From assembly GCA_004352715.1 (NCBI GenBank), contig SCFE01000057.1, positions 887,215-951,214 on the forward strand: a stretch of 64,000 bases of DNA, given 5' to 3'. Position numbers and translations under genes: made by a program. This document shows positions 39,101-49,690 of this stretch, one piece after another. The stretch comes from Hofstenia miamia. Taxonomy: Eukaryota > Xenacoelomorpha > Acoela. A model generated the notes under the pieces. It worked only from the letters and a program-made list of their open reading frames with translations. It was not told where the DNA came from and searched no databases. Position 1 is the first letter of the stretch; each line of letters begins with the position of its first letter.

Positions 39101-42100
39101 GAAATACCAATGTGGAATTTTGAAAGATTGAATTGAATAATAGATTTTCTAAATCGATTACTTTCAAAAAGTCAATGACAGTCCTAAACTATAAATAAAT
39201 ATCTTCAAATCAATCTTTTCTAAACAAAAACATGGAAATTGCATTTTTGGGAAGATTGAACTAAGTTATTTGATGTTTTGCAAAATTTGGTAAATTTCAA
39301 ATTTGTATAAAAGATTATTGCTAATTATAATATTTTTCAATATATTTCCTGTTCTTCAAAACACAATATTGTCTATAAGAAAGTCATAGATTACAATAGA
39401 TATACATTAATTTCCATAATTAGTAATTAAAAATGCTAAATAAATACATGGATCAATAAATAGCGATTAAGAATTCATTAAATCGATCTCATTTCTAGTT
39501 GTTTGAAATTTATGAAAATTACAAATTATAAAATGATAAAATCTTATAAATTACAACACTGTTTTCCTGACTCGTTAATGACATAAGTGGATTTGATAGC
39601 AGTCAATGAAATTGTTTCTGTTGATTTAAATAGAACATCAGTGCGATTAAATGTATAAATCGGCATCGCTGCATAATCATCATTACAAAGAAAAATACGA
39701 ATAAATTCCATGCGCCAATTGTCAGCACCCTCGAAAGCCAATTCCGTGAATAAGAGATCGCCTACAGGCAAAAAATTGATAACAAGGTTATTACGAAAAT
39801 TTAGAGTTTGATTGGTTAAGCTAGATACTATTTACAAAGATTGCTTAAAAAATCCACCGCATTATTTTTTGCCTGTATAATCTCTATAGTTTAAAACGAA
39901 TTGAAAAATATCAATAGCGCCACTTCTGAAGTCGTTAACAAATTGATTGTCGAGATTGAGCCATCTAGTTGTAAAATTCTGAAAAGTTAAGCGCACTTTC
40001 ACATCGGAGTTTGTTCCAGAGGTGAAATCAAAAAAACTTTTAGAATCAAAAGTTTTAACTGTTATCCTTAAAAGAATGATAGAAAAGGCAGAAGAGCACA
40101 GTAGAATGAATACAAAGAAGACCTTGCACAAATTCATTACAGTTTAGCTGACTACTGACTAAGAACTTAAAAACAAGATCAAATATATTTGACTAGCTTA
40201 AATCAAATACTTTTAGATAACAAATACATCAAACTGAATGTATAAAAACAAGCAAACTTTGATTCTATTTTAAAATAGTAATGAAAACGGTTAATACTTA
40301 TGAAATTAGAAATATCTTTTAGTAAGAGTAGTTGTATACGATTTTATTAGTAATCGTACAAAGCATGAAACCTCACAAAATACAAAGATAAGATGAATGG
40401 TTTTTACAAAGATTATTGCAATAGACGGTTAACTCAACAGTGGTATTTAGTAAAGTATGGGGAAGCATTTTCTTCTTCAAAATTAAGAGTAGATTAATGA
40501 TAGTAACTATTAGCATCACATTCTTGTAAAATTATAATTATTCATTTGAGTTAACTTGAGATACAATAATTTTTAAATTAGTGGTCATAGTGAAAACAGC
40601 TCTTTAACGTTTGATTTCGGCTCGAACAATTCCAAACCTCGTTTGCCGAGTATCTCAGTATCTCAAAGGCTCAGCAGCAATGCCTCCTGAAAATAACACC
40701 ATTTTATATTCCTATGCCAACAATGTAATACCAATATACAATTCCACTTGTTTGGTCATTTTCCAATGACAGTCTTATAAAATGAAATCCAAAAATATAG
40801 TGGCAACTATAAAAGTGAAAATGCGAATCATCTGATCTTCTAACAGATTTCATCCCGCTAAATTCATATACTAATAGCCGATAAAAATTTATCAGCAAGC
40901 AGCCTGATTAAAGTGTTCAGCTCGTTTTCTCATTATTTTGATTGAGTTCCGTTAGTGACAATACGTCCCTGTTGTTGCGTTTGTACTTTAACCACCTGCT
41001 CACAAATAAATTTTATAAATATGAAGAAACATTTAATTTTTCCTCGCAGACAAATCAACCTGAAAATGCAAATGATGCAGGGCACAAAATTCGTAAATAG
41101 CATATTACTCGCGGTCTTATTACTGTTCATTTGTAGACTTCTTAGAAATGATCATTGTGTAACCATATCAGTCCATCACTTCATAACACTATAATTTTCT
41201 TATTGCAGTACTACTTCCAGCGTACGTTGATCCGTTATTAGACTTGCCACATTTAGGGAAATCAAAAATGCCCCTGGCGACCTTCAGATATTGCGATAAG
41301 TGGGGGCATGCACCGGACTAAGGCTAAACCAAAATGATTATTGTCGAAAGCATAGATAACTAAATATTTAGTTATCTATGGTCGAAAGCCAAATACACAA
41401 ATCTGCAAAAGGAACTGCAGTTGACGATGACTGCCTTAATGTTCGAGCATAAATGATTTTAAAACTTTCTATTAACGTCCGAAGTTGAGATAAGCAAGAA
41501 GAGGCAAGAGACTCTTCACATTCTGATATTTTGTTGCTATAATTTGTATTTAATTTATTATGGATTTCAAAGAATTAATATAAATAATTGTAAATATTGT
41601 TTATTAATTCTTCAAACTTTTAGATAGTCTCGCGATTTCTTAATATGCTCTTTAATGCGTGCTCCAAAATGTCTCGAAATTTGTCCAACGAATGAAATAT
41701 CGCATTCAGCAAAATAAAAAGTGTAAACTACAAACGACTATATCTAGACATAATGAAAGATCATCTTTGCTTTGTCTACACTTACAATACAATTGCGATT
41801 TGTGATGAATGCAACATTTCATTAACTGAACAAACTTCCAGACATCTTGGAGTATGAATTACAGAACAGATCCAGAAAGTCTACCAACAGAAACTTAGCC
41901 TCGCTAATATAAAATTAAAGAGAATAACTTTGTACTAAATGCTGAAAATAATACCAACACAGCTTAAGTAGTTACTGACATTAAAACGAAAATTACGTTT
42001 CTAAAATTGTTTCCAATATTCTACAAATAAATTTGAAAATGCGTTTTCATAAATACATTGACCTCAATAAATGTGACCGTCCAATTACGTTTCTATTTTT

Positions 42101-45100
42101 TTAGGGATTAGCAGTATAATTAGTAGCAATTAATTGGCAACCACCAGATTTTGTTTGAAGAAAAATGATCCAGATGCTACAGAAGCTGGTTTAACAAATG
42201 AATCAAAATCCTTTCTATGTTCATATATACGAATTTGTGAAATTTCGAAATCCAGCATTTTGTTAACCTTAACCTCCCCAGTGTTTACTTAAATCAACAT
42301 TTTTATTATTTGAGAATGTATAAACCGCGGGATATTGACACGTCTATTAGAAATAGTGGAAATTTGTGTCTCCTGCTCTGCCTGCAGTACTTAAAAATAT
42401 TAAGTATTTTTGAAAAAATCCGATTTTTAAATTAACGTAAATTATGCCCTAAATTGATAGGAGTAAATGCTAACCAAGCATATCTTATGTGTAATAGACA
42501 ACCCAAACCTAATTCGGACCCACAATTGGCAACGACAGAAGTCGTTTTGAATTTATCCTGCGAACACCTAATTAAAATGTTCTCTTTTCCTCAAAATTGG
42601 AAATATTTCACTTTAATTCAAGATGTCATCAATTGATTTGCTGCTAAAAACAGACAATTGCATTTTGTGTAAATATACTTTTGTTCAAAAAACTTGTTGT
42701 TTACAATATATTTTCTGAAAAAATAAGTGTCGTCCCCCCGTTTTAAAATTTATAAACGAGCCTCTGGTTATAGTATAAGCGCTTGAGTAGTTTAATGCTT
42801 TGCAAAAAGGTTGACACCGAAATGATCCAAATAAAGTTTGCCTTAAAAAGTGTTTATTATTTATTGAAAAACCCATATGATGAAATAGTATATCTCCACC
42901 TTAATTTCCACAATCCTTGTACATGAACCTCAAACAATTTATAAGGCTTATATATTGCTAAAATAAATAAAATATATTGAAAATTAACACATATTTTATG
43001 TTTAAAAAACAATAGAGAATTGTATTGGAATCTAAAAATTTAACAAAGCAATTTGTTGTGCACCGGGTTGTTAGATAACAATCTTGTCTTTGATTCATTT
43101 TTGGGTGCATAAGCAAAATTAATGTATCAATTTGATGCAACTATTTTTTCAGTACCCGGTAAAAATTCAAACGGTGCAGTTATTTTGCTCAATCCTATCA
43201 TGTGATTTGCCTTACAAAGTACCTAGCCTAGTTAATAGCAATATCACCATTGTGTCCCACTTAACTCTGAAAACATTAGGTAAGTATCTTATGTCTCATT
43301 GAGATACTATGTGGCTACATTTAAAAATTTATGCAGTATATGTTATATTTTAGTTATATATTTCTGATTTGTCATATTTGTTATTAATGTGAATTTTAAA
43401 GGATAACAAAAATCATACTTTGTAAATATAATTAATCTCAATAAAAAAACTTAATTAAATAAAAAAATCACATTCCCAACATCTCTCTCCCAGGAGAGGA
43501 TAAAGTTAGTAGTATTTAACCACCTTTGAAAAAATATACAAGCAATCTTCACGGAGAAAATTTATTCGAAGTAGATGGAAAGTTCTAATCAAACCTGTAG
43601 TAAAATGAAATTGCTCATAAAATAATAAATCATTTCTCAAAAATAAATTTATTGCAAGGCGTAGTGCTTTATTGTTCAATTTTTTATTAAACACCTACCT
43701 CCATCATAGTCAGAAATGAGAGAAAATTGTCCAATGACATCAGAAATAGAGGTGTTATCAAAAACATCAAACGTATAATGTTTTAAGACGAATTCAATAT
43801 TCGGATCTTCGTGAAAATAAATTTCAGTTACAGTCGTCATTCCAATAGTAGTTCCACGCACCTAAAAATTACTGCACACTTTACACATTTAAATGAAAGA
43901 ACAGATTGCTTAATATGTGTAAGCAAAATGGAATTAAAGAAGTTTCATATTACATCAACTACACAACTTATAGAATAACATTTTAATAACGAAATTAAAG
44001 GTAGGTTAAGAATTACTTGAATTTCAACATTGAGAGTTATGGATGCAGTAGGCAAGATATCGAGTGTGACTACGCCTGTCGTTGAATTAATTGAAATAAG
44101 ACTTTGCTGAGATACGAAATCGTAAATCAAAGGGAGACTGTCTTCGTCATAAGCTTTTACAGTGAATAGAAACAAAGGCAAATCAGTTGTGGAATATACT
44201 AAAAATTAAGGTAGGCATCAATTCATATATAATATAAATCAGTAACTAATATTTTCAACAATAACTCGGAAAATATGGCCACATTTTAAATTTGAGTTAT
44301 TGTGTGTAAGACTGATTTTCATATTCACGTAATTAAGACATGTAGGCCTTAACAAACTAAGCAGCCATTTAATAAATAATATCATTTCCCCGTGCTATAC
44401 TCTAAGGTTCCATGTCATATTTGTATTTAATAGCCATTTGACGTACTAGATATGTGTGCAAATCCATTTTGAATAGTTAATCATGCACTACGACAGTGCT
44501 TTTCAACCACCCTGGTGTAACACGGTCTAAAAATGTTTTTGAAAATAATTAAATTATTATCTGCACATAATATGCTGTCGTTGTAAAATTTCTATGCTGC
44601 AGTAGTTACTGACTGAATCAAATAAGAATAACTATATTGTTGATAAAGGTGACTACAGAGTATCATTTTTGTAAAATTTCGATTGTGTTGTATCTGGTGT
44701 TTTTTTCAATTAACAAAATGTACCTTGGCTCAAAATGGTTGAAAAATACTTCAATAAGAAAATGCTATTTTAGCAATTACAAAATTAACAACAGTAAGCT
44801 ATTTAGTTAGCACTCTCATGTATCAAAAATATGTTATAAAATTCATATATTTTGTGTTTTATAAAAAAGTATCAAGAAATAAATGCCAACCGTTAACAGT
44901 GATGGGCTCAAGGAATGACTTGAATCCTGGAAGGTTGTCATCGAGATCATTAACAGTTACTTCAACAGCAGCATAACTTTGAGCCAGAGGCCTTAAAGAG
45001 TGAGCCGTGATGTAAAAGTGATATATTCTGTTAAACTCAGCATCTAGATTGCATGACACATACAGTTCTCCTGTGGAATTGTTAACGGAAAAACAGCCAG

Positions 45101-48100
45101 CTTCATTTACAGTGTATGTTATGGGAGCATTTGACACTGCTAAAATAAGGTCATAAAAATAGGACTAAGTCCCTGCTTGGTAATTTTAGAGTACACCGGA
45201 CTAAGGTGACATTGAAACAAGCAATATTTAAAGCGAAAGAAATATGATACTAATCACGAAGTATATTCATTCTTAACCCAAAAACGGCAGAGTTTAACTT
45301 GAAAAAATGTTAATTTTTCACTTTTATTGAGGGAAACCTTGGAGTTTGCTTGGCAAGTAAAGTTTAAGAAAGCTGCTTTTTACGGTAAAAAGCTTAAAGT
45401 TGTTCTAGCTGCATTTTAAGAAAAAAAGAAAAAACATCGTCTGTTCTTAACACGCTGCACCAACAATAACGAAAACTTTTCAAAAATTCCAATTTTACCA
45501 AATTTTTTGCAAAACATAAAATTTGACAGACTGAAAATCTATTCTCAGTAAAATATTTCACACAATCCTTGAATTATAATATTAGGCAAAAACTTAATTC
45601 GCCATCGTTTCTCGAATTAGTAAAATGAAATGAGGATTATAAGCAACAAGGAAAAATATTAAAATTAGTATCTGCAGACATTCAATTGTTCATTTGAATT
45701 TAAAAAGAAACATACCTTTTTTCGCTAAAATCAAACACTAAAGTGAGGGAATGATACATTGTGCATGGGAGGATCAAAACTTCACATTAATACAAAATTA
45801 AAACATTCACGAAATCAGATATTAAAAACTAGGATTACTTCATAACAAACGTAATTAATAAAATAAATCATAGATTGTTAGTGAAAAAAATAATATATAT
45901 ATATAAGATCAAACATACTTGATACCTTTCAATTCAAAAATCCCAAAGCATTTCATTTTAAGGGTATCGATTACTTAAGGATGTTCCTTTAGCGGTTATA
46001 TTCTGATATATTCAAATAACAAAAAATTTTCAAGAAATTTTTGCCATCCAAAAATAAAATTAAAAATTTTAAAACGTATTCCTGATAATACAGAATGAAA
46101 ATGAGAATATAAAAATCTTTGAAAACATTATTGCAGAAAAATATTGTTGTTCAAGGCAATTTAAAATATACATTATTTGGAAAAACTATATATGCATGTA
46201 AGATATTATTTTATTATAAATATTAATCACTTGTTTTTAATAAATACAAGCAAATCAACCAAAAATTAGAAAGATAAAATTCTGCAATACGATCTATGTT
46301 GAAATGCAACGTAGAAAAATTGCAAAGGTTTTAACAAGCACAGTTTCGAAGAAGCTATGTTCATATAATTGAGAAAATATGCATTGAATATCACGTTCAT
46401 TATAAATTACCATCTCACATGTGAAGAGTATTAATAATATCACTATAATGCAATAAAATTTATTCTGTTTAGGTATACAAATATCTTACAATTTAGAGGA
46501 TTTTTAGCCAAAACTTTTCCAATAGGATAACCGGAGTTGGAGTTTTCGTCAACTGAAAATGAATAAAACGACTCCTCAAAGACCGGCGGTTCATCATTAT
46601 AGCCGTTAATGTAAACAAAAATAGATGCATTAAATTCTGCCATCATTTGCCCACCATCGATTGCTCCAAACACCAGAAGATACATTGGTTCTATGTATCC
46701 CTCTAGTGATGACTTAAGAAATACTTCCCCTAGGAGCAGCAGTAGTAAGCAGACTAATGATATTTGGACATTGAATTACAAAAAGAGGACAGACATGCTT
46801 AGAAAAAGCACTAACAACGCAAAGCATTTCCATAAAAGCATCTACAGCAAATCAAAGAAGGAAAATTTAACGCATGCTTATGATTCATAAATACCATGAA
46901 AAACGTACCACGCTGAGGCAGGAATACTACATTATTGGTAATGGAGTACCTAAGGCATAACACATTTCCCTTCAAAGTAACTTTAACGAATCAATTGTAT
47001 CATTCAAAACTCAGAAAAAATGTTTACATACATTAAAGATCAAACATATGTTATATAACGATGAAAGTTACCTGATGAGGTATTTAGAGAAAATACATCA
47101 TCGTTGCCTTCAATCATAAAATATTCAACTTTTCCGTATACACCTGAATCAATGTCTTCTGCGAAAATCACGTAAATTAATGATTCAGATGGTAATTGCC
47201 AATCGATGAAAATATCGTTAGACTCCAAAGAGAATACAGGCCTAAAGAAAAAGGCAGAACATATTGAAAGCTTAAATGTGAATCACTACTAAAATATCAT
47301 ATAATCATATCGTCAGATTCATGCAAAAATGCCCTCAGAATGCTTTTTCTAAAAAACCGGACAAGGCTTGTTGTACGTCGCATAAAAGTTTCTCCATTGT
47401 AAACAATAATTCGCTAAGCGCATATTTACAAAAGTAAATTTCAAATAAATAGTGTAAACGATTTTAATTCAATCACATAACAACCATAACAAAAAACGTA
47501 TTTCGTCTGGTAACTAAAGTGATAAAAATCCAATCGAAATGGTCCTTTTTAATCCTTTAAAATATATTGGAGTAAAGTCAATTAGTGCAAACATAATTTC
47601 ATGGTAATTGGAAAATTCTATTAGGTCATTTATTTAGTTTTGTTGTGAGTGCCGAAATGAAACTATGAAGAATACCTGTGATCATTTGCATTTTGAATCG
47701 CTAATGTAAGATTCAACGTTGTAGCATAGAACGAATCATTGGCGATGAGTAGGAACTCAAAAATGTTGACTCCATCCTCAAAATCCAACAGACCATTTGT
47801 ACAAACTTCTCCTGTGTTATAGTCAATTGAAAAGAACGCCTGCAACGGAGAAAATGAATAAGTAATAGGATTTGATTGGCAGTCAGGATCTTCAGCAGTA
47901 AACTAAGTATATAATTGATAAAATTGGATTCAGGAAATGTGGAAAATTAAACACTTAAATGCATTCATTAAGTCGAAAACCCCGGCTAGACTTTCCCTAA
48001 AATTAGTTGAAGTGAAATCATCGAAATTTCTGAATAATTTGCAGAAATTTGTTGAGTATGATCTAATTATCAGTTTGAGTGGGCATTCTATCTAATTTAA

Positions 48101-49659
48101 GAGAGAAGCGCTTAAATGATAAATTCCCACATGTCCATGCAAACAAATTAATTATAAGGCGCACAAACGTGTATAGAAATGTAAAAATTTGGAATCTAGA
48201 TAGGTAAGACATACCACTAGATAATATTTACAACCAAACATTAGTCAGGCAAAAACCGCAAAATAATAAGAAACAATCTAATCTACTATATAAATTGGGC
48301 TCTATCAAAAGCGATCTATATATAAGGCCATCAAGAAAAACATTCAGCCCTTACCTTTCCCCATTTCTTTTGTGTTCGTCTACATATTTGGAAGAGATTG
48401 CCTGAAAAGAACAATCTGATATCCAATCTCGCCGCATATTAATAGACAAACCTGAGGGCAAATGTTCGCTAGATGGATTTATATATAGATCGACTTTGGG
48501 CTTTATCAATACTAAGATAACATTGACACGAAAACAATAAATATACACCTTTCATGTAATTATTAGGGCTAACAAAAGCCAAAAAAGTCATAATTGAGTA
48601 CTAAAAATTGCGTTTTTGCAGCATTTAATGATTTGTTTCTTATTTAGAGGAGGTCCGTGTTGGCTCTCCCTCCTGCATCAGCCACTGTATGATTTATAGA
48701 GAGGAGTGCATAAAAATCAGTCAAGAAACTCTTCTCATACATTCATATTTAGTGGTTTTACAATCCTGGAATGCAATGGTATAACGTTCTTCAACTAAGC
48801 ATACTACCGTTGTTACATTAAATCTGAAATATGAATTTTTGTAGTCAAGGCAATCAATTTTGATTAAAACCTCTGTTTTGAATCTTGTATTGGCAGAAAA
48901 TATCAGTCTTCCAGAACTAGGCCGATTATCTAGAATTGGGCTTGGGTGCTACATCAAGGATTCCTATAATAGACTTCAAGCCAAGCCTACAGGGAAGAAA
49001 GTGGTATTAAAACACCAAATAGACGAGTTATACTTTTTATCACTTTTAAATGAAAATTGAAATTTCGAATTTGAAATCAGTTTTCTTTGCCAACATAGAC
49101 CAAGCTAGAGAATTGACTACCATATCGACAAAGAAAACATCTAAAAATAGTTATGTTATTTAACATGTTTCTAATCGATGATGCTACTCAAGGCATTCTC
49201 AAGTCACGCAGTCTTAACTTCAATTAAATGGCGCCAGCTAAGCAGCACAATAAGATAAAATCAACATGTTAGCATGTCAAATCAGCGTGCGTTAGTGTAA
49301 AAGAACAAAGAAATGCTCCGAGAGCCGATAAATCTTAAATAAATACATAGACAACGACTTGCTACAGTAATCACATTTGCCTGGAAGCTGCGACTCAACG
49401 GAGATTCAAACATCATTAGCAACCATGTTGTTAAACAGTGATTACTTGCTATTATGTGCTGTGCACGCTGAGGCATGAAAAAAATTCAGCAATCGTCTGA
49501 ATAGCAAATTTTGAGATAAATCATCCAGAATTGGCAAAAAAGTATAAAAGAAATAGTTATTTGAAAAAAAGATTTAAATTTATAGAACTAATTGGTAAAC
49601 CAAATTCATTATTTTTACCTCAGCAATATCTAGAGAAACTTCATACAGTAGTATTAGCA

Positions 49660-49690
<31 letters not shown>

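Noticed and set aside
48340-48550. A plus-strand VRLHIWKRLPEK, like a LINE C-terminus, and a minus-strand 65-residue frame
   Set aside because: The similarity is too short to name, and both strands look equally plausible.
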